Source of the DNA: Cognatazoarcus halotolerans
GTDB lineage: Bacteria; Pseudomonadota; Gammaproteobacteria; Burkholderiales; Rhodocyclaceae
DNA length: 64,000 nt
Direction: 5' to 3'
Assembly: GCF_009800965.1 (NCBI RefSeq)
Contig: NZ_WUAF01000016.1
Location: forward strand, 18,315-82,314
Made by a program: the position numbers and the translations under genes. Shown here piece by piece: positions 41,203-52,100 of the stretch. Positions within the stretch are counted from its first letter, which is position 1. The number at the start of each line of letters is the position of its first letter. Below the pieces are notes generated by a model. The model did no database searches, was not told the DNA's origin, and was given only the letters and a program-made list of their open reading frames with translations.

Positions 41203-42237
41203 TCAAACGTTCTCCTCGCGGCCACGATAGGAGGCCGGGCTGGCACCGGTCCATTTGCGGAAGGCACGATGAAAGGCGCTGGCTTCGGCAAAACCGATGC
41301 GCTGCGCCACCTCGAGCACCGTTGCCTTGCCCTCGCCCAGCAGTTCGATTGCCATGTCGCGCCGCAGAGCGTCCTTGATCTCCCGGTAAGACTGCCCCTC
41401 GTCCTCGAGGCGGCGTCGCACGGTCGACGAGGATGCATTGAAGCGACCCGCGAGCGCTTCGAAATCGGGCCAGTCGGCCGGGTCGCTACGGCGCAGCACG
41501 CGGCGAATCTGCGCCGCGAGGCTATCTGGATTGCGGTAACGTACCAGGAAGTTGGCCGGCGCGGCGATCAGGAAATCGCGTAACTGTTCCGGGCGTCGCA
41601 CCACCGGCAGGTTCAGCGCCCCGGCGTCAAAGCGCAGCACGGTCTGTCCCTGGCCGAAGCGTGTCTCGTGGCCGAACAGCACCCGGTACTCGTCACCATG
41701 CACCGGTTCAGGCTGGGCGAGATCGGCGCCGATCAACACGATGCGCCGGTCGGTCAGCCAGCAGGCAAGGCCTTGCAGGATGGTCAGCAGGGTGCCATGG
41801 GCGAACAGCGGTACCTCGGGATGGCGATCGTGCAGCACCACCGCGGCGCACTCTTCCATGCGCACGAGTTCCGGGCGAGTGTCGTCGAGCACCATGGCAA
41901 AAACCTGCAGCGCGCGCCGCATGGCGTGTTCGAGATTGCGGCAGGTGAGCACGCTGTGGCACATCAGGCGGAAACTGCCGCGGCGCATTGGATGCGAATC
42001 GAGGCCGAAGAACTCGTCGTCCATGTGGTCGGCGAGCAGACGCCAGAGCGTGGCGTACTGGCGCGGCGACACGCGGGCACGTGGCGCATCGAGCCGTTCG
42101 GGCGGAATTCCCGCTGCGGCCAGCATCGGCGCGGGGTCGATGCCGTGCTTGCGCGCGCCGGCAATCGCGTCGTGCACGAAGTGGATCGAGATGCTGCCGC
42201 GCGTGCCGTCGAGCTGTTCGTTAATCGAACTCGTCAT
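41203..42237 (-). CDS. AraC-family transcriptional regulator
   Basis: A 344-residue regulator with an N-terminal ligand-binding domain of the OruR/arabinose-binding type (SIHFVHDAIAGARKHGIDP; then SPRQYATLWRLLADHM) and a C-terminal double helix-turn-helix: FEALAGRFNASSSTVRRRLEDEGQSYREIK and VLEVAQRIGFAEASAFHRAFRKWTGASPASYR, each broken here only by natural turns. ATG 42237 is chosen over one 13 codons upstream, which adds unconserved residues. It is divergent from the acyl-CoA operon (42346-45503) with 108 bases between, so it is the probable regulator of that operon. Confidence 0.88.
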   Translation of the reverse strand: MTSSINEQLDGTRGSISIHFVHDAIAGARKHGIDPAPMLAAAGIPPERLDAPRARVSPRQYATLWRLLADHMDDEFFGLDSHPMRRGSFRLMCHSVLTCRNLEHAMRRALQVFAMVLDDTRPELVRMEECAAVVLHDRHPEVPLFAHGTLLTILQGLACWLTDRRIVLIGADLAQPEPVHGDEYRVLFGHETRFGQGQTVLRFDAGALNLPVVRRPEQLRDFLIAAPANFLVRYRNPDSLAAQIRRVLRRSDPADWPDFEALAGRFNASSSTVRRRLEDEGQSYREIKDALRRDMAIELLGEGKATVLEVAQRIGFAEASAFHRAFRKWTGASPASYRGREENV

Positions 42238-42345
42238 GTTGCAAATTCTGCCACCAATCCTGGCAGTTTCGGGCATCGCTGAAGCGCGCGCCAGCGACTA
42301 GACTTGAGGGCTATTCCAATGACGGTCCATTCGAGGAGACTCCAC

Positions 42346-43113
42346 ATGCAGATCCAGGACAGCGTATTCATCGTTACCGGCGCAGCATCGGGCCTTGGCG
42401 CGGCAACCGCGCGCATGATCGTCGCGGGCGGCGGCAGGGCAGTGATGGCCGACATGAACGACGAGGCCGGCGCCGCGATGGAGCGAGAGCTGGGCGACAA
42501 CGCGCTGTTCATCCGCTGCGACATCACCCGCGAGGAAGACGGCGAGGCGGTGATCCGCGCCGCGCTCGACAGCTTCGGGCGCATTGACGGGCTGGTTAAC
42601 TGCGCTGGCGTGGCGCCGGCCGAGAAGGTCGTCGGCCGCGAAGGCCCGCATCGGCTCGAGAGCTTCGCCAAGGTGGTGAGCATCAACCTGATCGGCACCT
42701 TCAACATGCTGCGCCTGGCCGCCAACGCGATGGCGAAGAACGAACCGAACGCCGGCGGTGAGCGCGGCGTGATCGTCAACACCGCTTCGGTCGCAGCCTT
42801 CGACGGCCAGATCGGTCAGGCCGCCTACGCCTGCTCCAAGGGCGGCGTCGTGGCGCTGACCCTGCCGGTGGCGCGCGAGCTGGCGCGCAGCGGCATCCGC
42901 GTGATGACCATCGCCCCAGGAATCATGGAAACGCCGATGCTGATGGGCATGCCGCAGGACGTTCAGGACGCGCTCGGCAAGATGGTCCCCTTCCCCTCGC
43001 GCCTCGGCAAACCCGCCGAATACGCGGCGCTGGTGCGACACATCGCCGAAAACAGCTACCTCAACGGCGAAGTGATCCGCCTCGACGGCTCGATCCGCAT
43101 GGCTGCCAAGTAA
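42346..43113 (+). CDS. short-chain dehydrogenase, 3-hydroxyacyl-CoA dehydrogenase type II-like
   Basis: A 255-residue SDR. The nucleotide-binding motif TGAASGLG starts at residue 11, D59 lies in the CDI motif, and the catalytic triad is S148 (NTAS), Y161 and K165 (YACSK). The family opening and the [14 protein letters not shown] segment match the HSD17B10-type 3-hydroxyacyl-CoA dehydrogenases, which oxidise 3-hydroxy(-2-methyl)acyl-CoA with NAD. It is first in an operon with an acyl-CoA dehydrogenase and a CaiB-type CoA transferase, consistent with branched-chain acyl-CoA breakdown. ATG 42346 has a GGAG-containing leader. Confidence 0.9.
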   Translation: MQIQDSVFIVTGAASGLGAATARMIVAGGGRAVMADMNDEAGAAMERELGDNALFIRCDITREEDGEAVIRAALDSFGRIDGLVNCAGVAPAEKVVGREGPHRLESFAKVVSINLIGTFNMLRLAANAMAKNEPNAGGERGVIVNTASVAAFDGQIGQAAYACSKGGVVALTLPVARELARSGIRVMTIAPGIMETPMLMGMPQDVQDALGKMVPFPSRLGKPAEYAALVRHIAENSYLNGEVIRLDGSIRMAAK

Positions 43114-43165
43114 GCGCTACCGACAACAACAAAGTCGCAATCGGAACACCAAAGGAAACCACCAC

Positions 43166-44299
43166 ATGATCCTCACCCAGGAACAGGAAATGATCCGCGA
43201 CTCCATGCGCGCCTTCGCGCAGGAGCGCCTCGCCCCCTTCGCCGCCGAATGGGACCGCGACCACACCTTCCCGGCCGAAGCGCTCAAGGAACTGGGCGAG
43301 CTCGGCGCGATGGGCATGGTGGTGCCGGAACATTGGGGTGGCGCCGGCATGGACTACATGAGCCTGGTGCTGACGCTCGAGGAGATCGCGGCCGGCGACG
43401 GCGCGACCTCGACGATCGTGTCGGTGCAGAATTCGCTGGCCTGCGGCATTCCCAACCGCTACGGCAACGACGCGCAGAAGGAAGAATGGCTCAAGCCGCT
43501 GGCCCGTGGCGAAAAGCTCGGCTGCTTCTGCCTCACCGAGCCGCACACCGGCTCGGATGCGGCGGCGATCACCACCCGCGCGGATCGCGACGGCGACGAC
43601 TACGTGCTCAACGGCGTCAAGCATTACATCACCACCGGCAAGAATGCGGATGTCGCGATCGTCTTCGCGGTGACCGACAAGGCCGCCGGCAAGAAGGGCA
43701 TCTCCTGCTTCCTGGTCCCGACCGCGACGCCGGGCTACAAGGTGGCACGCATCGAACGGAAGATGGGCCAGCACGCCTCCGACACCGCGCAGATCGTCTT
43801 CGAGGACTGCCGCGTGCCGGCCGGTGCCCTGCTCGGCAAGGAAGGCGAAGGCTACAAGATCGCCCTCTCCAACCTCGAAGCGGGCCGCATCGGCATCGCC
43901 GCCCAGTCGGTCGGCATGGCGCGCGCCGCCTTCGAGGCAGCGCTGGCCTACGCCAAGGAGCGCATCACCTTCGGGGTGCCGATCATCGAGCACCAGGCGG
44001 TAAACTTCCGCCTCGCCGACATGGCCACCCAGATCGATGCGGCCCGCCTGATGGTGTGGCGTGCGGCGAGCCTCAAGGACGCCGGCAAGCCCTGCCTCAC
44101 CGAAGCCTCGATGGCCAAGATGTTCGCCTCCGAGATCGCCGAGAAAGTCTGCTCGGCAGCCATCCAGATCCACGGCGGCTGCGGCTACACCGACGAGACG
44201 GCGGTCGAGCGCATCGCCCGCGACGTGCGCATCACCCAGATCTACGAAGGCGCCAACGACATCCAGCGCCTCGTCATCGGCCGCGCACTGGCGGCCTGA
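43166..44299 (+). CDS. acyl-CoA dehydrogenase
   Basis: A 377-residue flavoenzyme. FAD and substrate motifs are [15 protein letters not shown], the KHYITTG strand and [18 protein letters not shown]. The catalytic base candidate is E361 in [10 protein letters not shown], at the position used by short-chain and branched short-chain enzymes. It should make a 2,3-enoyl-CoA and pass electrons to ETF. The place between an SDR and a CoA transferase suggests a 2-methyl-branched or short-chain substrate. The AAAGGAAACC leader supports the start. Confidence 0.93.
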   Translation: MILTQEQEMIRDSMRAFAQERLAPFAAEWDRDHTFPAEALKELGELGAMGMVVPEHWGGAGMDYMSLVLTLEEIAAGDGATSTIVSVQNSLACGIPNRYGNDAQKEEWLKPLARGEKLGCFCLTEPHTGSDAAAITTRADRDGDDYVLNGVKHYITTGKNADVAIVFAVTDKAAGKKGISCFLVPTATPGYKVARIERKMGQHASDTAQIVFEDCRVPAGALLGKEGEGYKIALSNLEAGRIGIAAQSVGMARAAFEAALAYAKERITFGVPIIEHQAVNFRLADMATQIDAARLMVWRAASLKDAGKPCLTEASMAKMFASEIAEKVCSAAIQIHGGCGYTDETAVERIARDVRITQIYEGANDIQRLVIGRALAA

Positions 44300-44360
44300 T
44301 CCCGACCATCGGGCCGCACACGCGGCCCGGTCACCCGCCTCACCCTTCCGGAGGTCTCCC

Positions 44361-45503
44361 ATGGGCCCGCTCAAAGGCATCCGCGTCATCGAATTCGCCG
44401 GGCTCGGCCCCGCTCCCTTCTGCGGCATGATGCTGGCCGACATGGGGGCCGAAGTGGTGCGCATCGACCGCAAGGGCAAAAGCGCCTCGGCCGCCCTGTT
44501 CGACCCGGACAAGGACATCCTCAATCGCGGCCGGCGGGCGATCGCGCTCGACCTCAAGCACCCGGAAGGCCTCGCCACCGCGCTGCAGCTCATCGACGGC
44601 GCCGAGGTCCTCATCGAGGGTTTTCGCCCCGGCGTGATGGAGCGCCTCGGGCTCGGCCCGGACGTCTGCCTTGCCCGCAATCCGCGGCTGGTGTTCGGCC
44701 GCATGACCGGCTGGGGCCAGAGCGGCCCGCTCGCCCATACCGCCGGCCACGACATCAACTATCTCGGCCTGTCCGGCGCGCTCGACGCCATCGGCCGTAG
44801 CGACTCGGGTCCGGTGCCGCCGCTCAACCTCGTGGCCGACTTCGGCGGCGGCGCCATGCTGCTGGCGGTGGGTGTGCTTGCCGCGGTGATCGAAGCGCGT
44901 AGCTCCGGCAAGGGCCAGGTCGTCGACGCCGCCATGACCGACGGCTGCGCAATGCTCATGGCGATGAACTACACGCTCAAGGCCATGGGCCAATGGACGA
45001 TGCAGCGCCAAAGCAACTTCCTGGATGGCGGCGCGCACTTCTACGACACCTACGCCTGCGCCGACGGCAAATGGCTCGCGGTCGGCCCCATCGAGCCGCA
45101 GTTCTACGCCCTGCTGCTGGAGAAATGCGAAATCGACGATCCACGCTTCGCGCAGCAATGGGACCGTAGCCAATGGCCGGCACTGAAGCAGGTGCTGCGC
45201 GAGGTGTTCGCCACCCGCACGCGCGATGCGTGGTGCGCCCTGTTCGCCGGCACGGACGCCTGCATCACCCCGGTGCTCGACATGGACGAGGCCCCGGCGC
45301 ATCCGCACAATCGCGCCCGCCAGGCCTACGTCGAGCGCGACGGCCTCACTCAGCCCGCTCCCGCCCCGCGCTTCTCGCGCACCCCGTCGGAGCTCGGCGC
45401 ACCGCCCTTTGCCGATAACGCGCGCGATACCGAAGCGGTGCTCGCCGACTGGGGTTTTTCGCCCGACCGCATCGCCAAATTGCGCGCAGCCAAGGTTCTC
45501 TGA
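44361..45503 (+). CDS. CaiB/BaiF-family CoA transferase, alpha-methylacyl-CoA racemase-like
   Basis: A 380-residue family III CoA transferase fold. The residues aligned with the mycobacterial alpha-methylacyl-CoA racemase catalytic set (H126, D156, E241, from memory) are H130 (AGHDINYLG), D160 (LVADFGGG) and E245 (VGPIEPQFY), all shifted by exactly four. This favours racemase over CoA transferase, although the family annotation is broader. A racemase would supply the (S)-2-methylacyl-CoA required by the dehydrogenase next to it. The start has a GGAGG ribosome binding site. Confidence 0.9.
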   Translation: MGPLKGIRVIEFAGLGPAPFCGMMLADMGAEVVRIDRKGKSASAALFDPDKDILNRGRRAIALDLKHPEGLATALQLIDGAEVLIEGFRPGVMERLGLGPDVCLARNPRLVFGRMTGWGQSGPLAHTAGHDINYLGLSGALDAIGRSDSGPVPPLNLVADFGGGAMLLAVGVLAAVIEARSSGKGQVVDAAMTDGCAMLMAMNYTLKAMGQWTMQRQSNFLDGGAHFYDTYACADGKWLAVGPIEPQFYALLLEKCEIDDPRFAQQWDRSQWPALKQVLREVFATRTRDAWCALFAGTDACITPVLDMDEAPAHPHNRARQAYVERDGLTQPAPAPRFSRTPSELGAPPFADNARDTEAVLADWGFSPDRIAKLRAAKVL

Positions 45504-45577
45504 GGGCAGCCGCGTCATCGAGCACGCCCCCCGGCGCCGCTCACACCGCCGTCCGTCATCCTCCGGCCGGCTCGGCC

Positions 45578-45770
45578 TTGACATCGGGACACAGCGCCTA
45601 TACTGAAACTTGCGTCCGTCATGCCGGCCACCCGCGAAAATGCTCGCAACCGGCATCGACGGGGGCGTCTCCGTGTGGATGAGCTTACGGACGCGACCCG
45701 CCGGGAAACTCAACAGGTACGCTCACGATCTGCCGCGCCGGCCCCGAGCACCGGGCCGGCGCGGCAGATC
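45578..45770 (+). ncRNA. candidate small RNA between promoter-like and hairpin elements
   Basis: The 440-base interval between the racemase-like and CBS genes has no gene, but it holds a promoter-like pair, TTGACA (45578-45583) and TATACT (45599-45604, spacing 15), and an 18-bp perfect stem: GATCTGCCGCGCCGGCCC (45727-45744) with its inverted copy at 45753-45770 around an eight-base loop. A transcript from about 45611 to 45770 would be about 160 bases. The spacer is shorter than the usual 17 and the U-tract after the stem is poor, so this may simply be a leader or attenuator of the CBS gene. Confidence 0.3.
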
Positions 45771-45942
45771 ATCGATTTGCGCCCTGCACATTCAGGCAGC
45801 TTTCTGGCGCACGGGCCGGCGCACCTTCCATCGATCGCACGCCGGAGACGACACGCTGACCGCACGCCAATCCGGCGCGTGGTCACATCGGGGCATCGCT
45901 CGCAATCCGGTCGAGCCCCGTCACCCAACATGGAGGCTTACC

Positions 45943-46380
45943 ATGCCCAACCGCCCTGTCAGCGCAGTCATCACGGATCAGGACTGCGTCACCGTTCCAG
46001 CCAGCACCCGCGTGCGCAAGGTCGCGGAATTGATGAAAACACACCGCACCAGCGCAGTGCTGGTGGTCGACGCCCATCGCGAGCGCCTGCTGGGCATCTG
46101 CACCGAGCGCGACCTCGTCTTCGGCGTCCTCGCGGAAGCGCTCGACCCGGATGCAACCACCGTGGACAGGGTCATGACGGCGGACCCGCTGTGCATCGCG
46201 CCCGACAAGCCCTTTGGCCATGCGCTGCACCTGATGTACGAAAACGGATTCCGCCATGTACCGGTCGTCGACAAGGGCAAGCCACTGGGCATCCTCTGCG
46301 CGCGGGACGCACTCGGCTCCGACGCGCTGCAATTCGAAACCGAACTGATCCGCCGCGAGGAGATCACCGTCATCCTCTGA
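45943..46380 (+). CDS. CBS-domain pair protein
   Basis: A 145-residue protein made of two CBS motifs (about 5-60 and 72-130): VPASTRVRKVAELMKTHRTSAVLV with RDLVFGVLAEAL, and VDRVMTADPLCIAPDKP with HLMYENGFRHVPVVD. CBS pairs bind adenosyl nucleotides and usually regulate partner proteins. No partner is fused or adjacent. The start is the ATG at 45943 with a GGAGG ribosome binding site, not the longer frame beginning near 45610. Confidence 0.9.
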   Translation: MPNRPVSAVITDQDCVTVPASTRVRKVAELMKTHRTSAVLVVDAHRERLLGICTERDLVFGVLAEALDPDATTVDRVMTADPLCIAPDKPFGHALHLMYENGFRHVPVVDKGKPLGILCARDALGSDALQFETELIRREEITVIL

Positions 46381-46690
46381 ACCGAAACACCGGTTCGCCT
46401 CGATTACACGAGACGGCAGACGCAGTTCTGCCGATTTGGGCCAACTCTGCCGCCATGCAGGTGATCGGCCCGCCGGCAGACAATCGGCCTGCCATTCCCA
46501 AGCGTCCTCCTGCCCTCGCAGACCCCGGTAGTGTGCGTTCGTACACATTTTTCGGCGTCGAATGCCATCGGCCGACGCGAACCGAACGCGTAACGTGGAT
46601 TCCGTGCCGACGCAACAGCGCGTTCGCTCCGAGAGGAACGCGCCCTCGGCCGGCACCTCAGCTCTCGCCATTCCAAACCGGAGAACGATC
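46381..46690. other. gene-free interval before the leader peptide gene
   Basis: No gene is recognised in these 310 bases. A short inverted repeat TGTG-CGTTCGTA-CACA lies at about 46532-46547, and the region presumably holds the promoter of the double-glycine peptide gene. Nothing else is evident. Confidence 0.4.
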
Positions 46691-46858
46691 ATGCAGGAAC
46701 TGACAAAGATGGAGCTCGAACAGGTCGCTGGCGGCTTGTCGTGGCGCGGCGTACTCAAGGCCGTGGCAACGGCTGCGGCAGGGGCGGCCGGCGGTCTGGT
46801 GTGCGGCGCACCCTGCGCTGCCGCCGCGGTTGCCGCCACGGCAACCGTGCTCAAGTAA
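46691..46858 (+). CDS. double-glycine leader peptide, bacteriocin-like
   Basis: A 55-residue precursor. The leader MQELTKMELEQVAGG is a classic double-glycine leader (E-L-x-x-x-E-L-x-x-V-x-G-G), cut by C39 peptidase transporters. The predicted mature peptide of 40 residues is hydrophobic and Ala/Gly-rich with two cysteines (GLVCGAPCAAA) and GxxxG-like spacing, like class II bacteriocins. The ATG has a GGAG ribosome binding site, so the longer frame from 46562 is rejected. No C39 peptidase transporter is in this window: the ABC protein at 59110 lacks one. Whether it is an antimicrobial or a signal is unknown. Confidence 0.65.
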   Translation: MQELTKMELEQVAGGLSWRGVLKAVATAAAGAAGGLVCGAPCAAAAVAATATVLK

Positions 46859-47007
46859 GACGCCCGCGGGCGCGGCCGGTGGTCCCCGAGCCACGCGCGC
46901 CGCGCCTTGCGGCTTCCTGCGTGGCGCGTCGACGGCGTACGATGCGCCTGACCGGCCTGTCCATTCCGAGATCACTCGGCCGGTGATGCACCCCGGAGGG
47001 CAACTTC

Positions 47008-48429
47008 ATGGACGATTCCAGCGAGGTCGGCCATCCAGCTGATGCCGAACTCGACGCCGCACGCCGGCGGGCACGCCCGGTCCTGCTCCTGGTCGTCGCT
47101 GCGACACTGGCAATCGCAGCCAGCATGGGCGTGTATATCGGCCAATGGACTCCACCGGCCCTCTTCATCGCCCTTTTCGCGCCCTTTCTGTGGCTGATCC
47201 ATCGGGGTCATGCGTGGGCACGCCGGCTGATCGCCGCAGCATGTGCAGCCCTCGGGCTGTGGGGGACGGTGCACGGCGTGGGCGAACTCGTCATCTCGTT
47301 TGCCGATGTCCAGTCCTTGCTGAACTTCTCCGCCTCCGCCCTGCTGCTGGTCATCGCCGGCAGCCTGCACGCCAGCGAAGCACTGCGCGAACTCGGAGAA
47401 CTCCGACGCAATCGCGGCCGAGCGGACGACTGGAAATCGGTCAGCCACGCTGCCGTCCCTGCTGACAGCACACCGATCGACCCGCCCGAGCGCAAGGCCA
47501 TCCTCCGTCACGCCCGCTGGGGCCACCTCGCGAGCATAAGCGTGCTGGTAACCGGCGGAATCGCCTGGCTGCTCTTTGCCGTGTGCACGGTCTGGCTGTG
47601 GCAGATCGGCATGGAAGCATTGACCCAGGCCGCCCACGGCATGCAGTCCTCACGCTCGGGGATCACCGGGCTGATCTGGCTCCTCGCCTTTCTGGTGATT
47701 GCCGGCTTCGTGCCGGTCTACCTGCTGCTCGGCTACCTGGCGCTGTTTCTCGCACCCTTCATCCTGTCGATGCCGATTGCCCTGCCGCTCGCCATGCGCT
47801 GGCGCCAGCCCGCCCGCTTCCTGATCCTGCGGCCCTTCAACCGCCGCGCCCTCAGCCGCGACCTGACACGGATCCTGCGGGACGAAGTGGCCCCGCTCGG
47901 CCACTGCTACACCCTCGCCGACGCGGACATCCGCATCCCGCCCCTGCAAAGGCTGCCGCTGCTCTACGGCCAGCTCACCTTCTTCACCTTCCGCCAACGC
48001 AAGATCGTCACCCCACGCCACCTCACCGCCCTTTCAGCCGCCATGAAGCAACGCCTGCGCCGCAACATCAACTGGGCCGTGAGCCGCAACAAACTCTTCC
48101 CGGTCGCCAGCATGGATGCGGCGTGGCAAGCCTGCGTAGAGCGCATGGTCGGTGAATGCCACGGCGTGGTCATGGACCTCAGCGGTATCAGCGAAAATAT
48201 CCGCTGGGAACTCGAACTGCTGCGCGACACCGGCGCGGTGAGCAAGACGGTGCTCCTGGTTGGACAGGCCCAGGTAGAGGTTGCACGGACGGCCTTGACT
48301 CGCATCTTCGGCGAACCGCCGTCCCTCGTGACCTACGGTCCGGGTGGCCTGGATGCGCCGGGGACGCTTACCGAGCGCCTGCGGTTTGTCCTGAAGCGGG
48401 ACACGGGAAATTCAGCCTCTTGCGTCTGA
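47008..48429 (+). CDS. membrane protein with C-terminal nucleotide-binding-like domain, unknown
   Basis: A 473-residue protein. Five or six hydrophobic helices occupy residues 25-260, in two groups separated by a hydrophilic loop (about 115-170). The C-terminal 200 residues are soluble: FLILRPFNRRALSRDLTRIL begins it, and CHGVVMDLSGISENIRWELELL with TVLLVGQ near residue 390-420 resembles the core of TIR-like or nucleoside-transferase-like Rossmann folds, but this is only a local likeness. No family is recognised. It begins 149 bases after the double-glycine peptide gene with a GGAGGG ribosome binding site; whether it gives immunity to that peptide cannot be told. Confidence 0.6.
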   Translation: MDDSSEVGHPADAELDAARRRARPVLLLVVAATLAIAASMGVYIGQWTPPALFIALFAPFLWLIHRGHAWARRLIAAACAALGLWGTVHGVGELVISFADVQSLLNFSASALLLVIAGSLHASEALRELGELRRNRGRADDWKSVSHAAVPADSTPIDPPERKAILRHARWGHLASISVLVTGGIAWLLFAVCTVWLWQIGMEALTQAAHGMQSSRSGITGLIWLLAFLVIAGFVPVYLLLGYLALFLAPFILSMPIALPLAMRWRQPARFLILRPFNRRALSRDLTRILRDEVAPLGHCYTLADADIRIPPLQRLPLLYGQLTFFTFRQRKIVTPRHLTALSAAMKQRLRRNINWAVSRNKLFPVASMDAAWQACVERMVGECHGVVMDLSGISENIRWELELLRDTGAVSKTVLLVGQAQVEVARTALTRIFGEPPSLVTYGPGGLDAPGTLTERLRFVLKRDTGNSASCV

Positions 48430-49119
48430 CGCGCTCCAAGGCGATCAAAGCGAAATCCTCTCGAGCTGCGATCGAAAGACGAACTATTGACAGAGTCTCC
48501 ACGGGACATTGACGAACAACTGCTTTCGGATCTTCTGAACTGGAGCAATCGACCCAAAGTTGTCTGCCACCGTACATAAATGCGAGCGTCGGGTAACCCA
48601 AACAAAGGGGTCCGAAGAGCAGAAACCCATCCAGTGACTTCATCCCTACTTGAGCCGTGCTACGAATCGGCTGTGGGACGCGAATTACTCAGCAATTTTC
48701 GCGATTCGCGCTGCGCATCTTCGTCGAATTCGATCAACTCGTCACACCAACACCCCGTGTCGAGAAATTTTACACAGCGACATTGCCTGGATGCACACGC
48801 CATATCCTAAGTAGTTGCCCTGCAAGAATATAAACGAGTTGGCATAGTACATGCTTTATGCAACTGAATGTTTCGTAAGCACTCGATTCAACGACGAAAT
48901 CGGTCGAGAGCATTTCGCCCGGGTGACGTTCCGCACGGGCAATCGAAATTTCATACGTGAAGCTCGTGGCCCGGGTCCCCAAGGGAGAATCGAAATGCAT
49001 CAACACCCGTTGATCGAAGTAGCCCCTCCTGCCGCATCAAATTAGACCCGTAGCATCTACCCCACTCGAGTACCGACATACATAGACCCTGACCGTTGCT
49101 TTTGGAGCGTGAATAGATC
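48430..49119. other. long gene-free, AT-richer leader upstream of the RTX gene
   Basis: About 690 bases contain only short unrecognised frames (for example 48580-48810) with no ribosome binding site or family signature. GC content visibly falls compared with the region before it. It probably holds the RTX promoter and a long 5' untranslated region; a GGAGCGTG leader is next to the RTX start. An imperfect GCATA/TATGC inverted repeat at 48843-48862 is the only structure noted. Confidence 0.4.
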
Positions 49120-52100
49120 ATGGCAGATATTCCCGGAACGAATTTCGACGATGCACTTGACGGAACGCTTGGCGACGACAAGCTGACCGGTCTGGATGGC
49201 AACGACATTCTCAATGGTCTGGAAGGTAATGACACGCTCCTGGGGGGCAGCGGCAACGACGTGCTCGACGGCGGAGCGGATAATGACACGCTCGATGGTG
49301 GGGATGGAGACGATCGGCTAGTCGGCGGCACAGGTGAGGACACCTTGGTCGGAGGTGACGGAAACGACCGCCTCGAAGACACTGACCGAGAGAACAACAC
49401 GCTCATTGGCGGAGCCGGCAATGACACGCTTCTGGGTTCGGGCACGCTCGACGGTGGCGCCGACAACGACACGATCACCCTCTATGGTTCGTCCTCATTT
49501 TCAAGTACCGCTGACGGTGGCGATGGCAACGACAATCTGACCTACGTCGGCGGGGGAACCAACGACGTCATGTACGGCGGCGCTGGCAATGACACCTTAT
49601 ACGTCAGCAGCAGCGGGTACCCCGTGACGCTCGATGGCGGCGATGGCGATGACTCGCTCTCCGCGCAGAGTCGCTACAACAGCAGTGAAACGATGATCGG
49701 CGGTGACGGAAACGACACAATCCGTAGCTACTACGGAGACGACGTTTTGCTGGGAGGTGCTGGCAACGACTACCTCGACGGCGGTTACCAAAACGACATT
49801 CTCAGCGGTGGCAGTGGTGACGACACGCTCATCGGTGGCGTCGGTAACGACGATCTCGACGGCGGCGATGGTGACGACCTGCTCAATGCTGGTTCGGGCA
49901 ACGACATCATCGACGGCGGCGCCGACAACAGCGGTTCGGGAACTCTAGGCGATATCGCAGTTTTTTCTGGAGACCGGAACACATATGTAATCACCCAGGA
50001 CCACAGCGATTCGAGTGCCCTTCGGGTGGTATCGACAATTGGCGGCGAAGAGAACCTGGTCCGCAATGTCGAAGTGCTTCGATTCTCAAATGGCGATTAC
50101 GAGGTCGCGTCCCTGGACCTTGGTGAATACCAGGTTGGCACAGATAACGACGATGCGCTGACGGGAACGGCGTTCGACGACGTGCTGGTCGGCGGAGCTG
50201 GCAATGACACTCTCGCCGGCGGCGAGGGACGCAACCGCATGCTCGGCGGTGAAGGCAATGACACGCTGACAAGTGGCGCCAGCGATGACTATCTCAATGG
50301 CGGATCAGGTGAAGACACGCTCGTCGGTGGCGACGGGAATGACCGGCTCGAAGACACAGATCGAGAGAACAACACGCTCATTGGCGGAGCCGGCAATGAC
50401 ACCCTCCTGGGCTCGGGCGCACTCGACGGGGGAGCCGACAACGACACGATCACCCTCTATGGCTCGTCCTCATTTTCAAGTACCGCTGACGGTGGCGATG
50501 GCAATGACAATCTGACTTACGCCGGCGGGGGAACCAACGACGTCATGTACGGCGGTGCTGGCAATGACACCTTGTACGTCAGCAGCAGCGGGTACCCAGT
50601 GACGCTCGATGGCGGTGACGGCGACGACTCACTCTCCGCACAGAGTCGTTACAACAGCAGCGAAACGATGATCGGTGGTGACGGAAACGACACCATCCGA
50701 AGCTACTACGGAGACGACGTATTGCTGGGTGGAGCTGGCAACGACTATCTCGACGGCGGTTACCAAAACGACACTCTCAGCGGTGGCAGTGGTGACGACA
50801 CGCTGATCGGAGACGTCGGCGATGACAGCCTCGGCGGCGGCGATGGCGACGACCTGCTCAACGCGGGCTCGGGCAACGACACTATCGACGGCGGAGACGA
50901 CAACAGCACTTCAGGAACGTTGGGCGACATCGCAATTATCTCCGAGAGTATCAGCCAGTTCGTGATTGTTAGAGACACGACCGACCCCGATGCCATTCAA
51001 GTCAGACGTCTGAATGGTTCAGAAATTGACGTTATCAAGAACGTCGAAATTCTCCGCTTCAATGATGGCGATATCGACATATCGACGCTGAACTCGGGTG
51101 AATTCGTTGAGGGGACGTCGGGCGAAGACAGTCTCTCTGGCACTGACGGAGATGATTTGATCGATGGCGGGGCTGGAAACGACACGCTCACAGCCGGCCC
51201 GGGGATTGACGTTTTAGTCGGTGGCGCAGGGGATGATCTGCTTGAAGGCCAAAACGACGATATCGCCTACTTTTCGGGGTCGAGTGCTCAATTTTCCTGG
51301 TTCAAGATCACCAGTGGCCCCTACGCCGGTGGGTGGCAAGTTGCAGATATCACTGCCAATCCGACATTAGGCGTCGATATCGTGGTTGGCATTTCAACCC
51401 TGCGATTCACGGACATTGATGTTCGTATCGGCCCAGTGCCTGGGAAGGTCATCGAAGGCACAAACTTCGACGACGCACTGGACGGAACGCTTGGTGACGA
51501 CACGCTGAGCGGCCTTGATGGCAACGACATTCTCAATGGTCTGGAAGGTAATGACACGCTCCTGGGGGGTAGCGGCAACGACGTGCTCGACGGCGGAGCG
51601 GATAATGACACGCTCGATGGTGGGGATGGAGACGATCGGCTAGTCGGCGGCACAGGTGAGGACACCTTGGTCGGAGGTGACGGAAACGACCGCCTCGAAG
51701 ACACTGACCGAGAGAACAACACGCTCATTGGCGGAGCCGGCAATGACACGCTTCTGGGTTCGGGCACGCTCGACGGTGGCGCCGACAACGACACGATCAC
51801 CCTCTATGGTTCGTCCTCATTTTCAAGTACCGCTGACGGTGGCGATGGCAACGACAATCTGACCTACGTCGGCGGGGGAACCAACGACGTCATGTACGGC
51901 GGCGCTGGCAATGACACCTTATACGTCAGCAGCAGCGGGTACCCCGTGACGCTCGATGGCGGCGATGGCGATGACTCGCTCTCCGCGCAGAGTCGCTACA
52001 ACAGCAGTGAAACGATGATCGGCGGTGACGGAAACGACACAATCCGTAGCTACTACGGAGACGACGTTTTGCTGGGAGGTGCTGGCAACGACTACCTCGA

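Noticed and set aside
48580..48810. 76-residue frame in the RTX leader region
   Set aside because: No ribosome binding site, no recognisable family, and Ser/Arg-rich composition without coding character.
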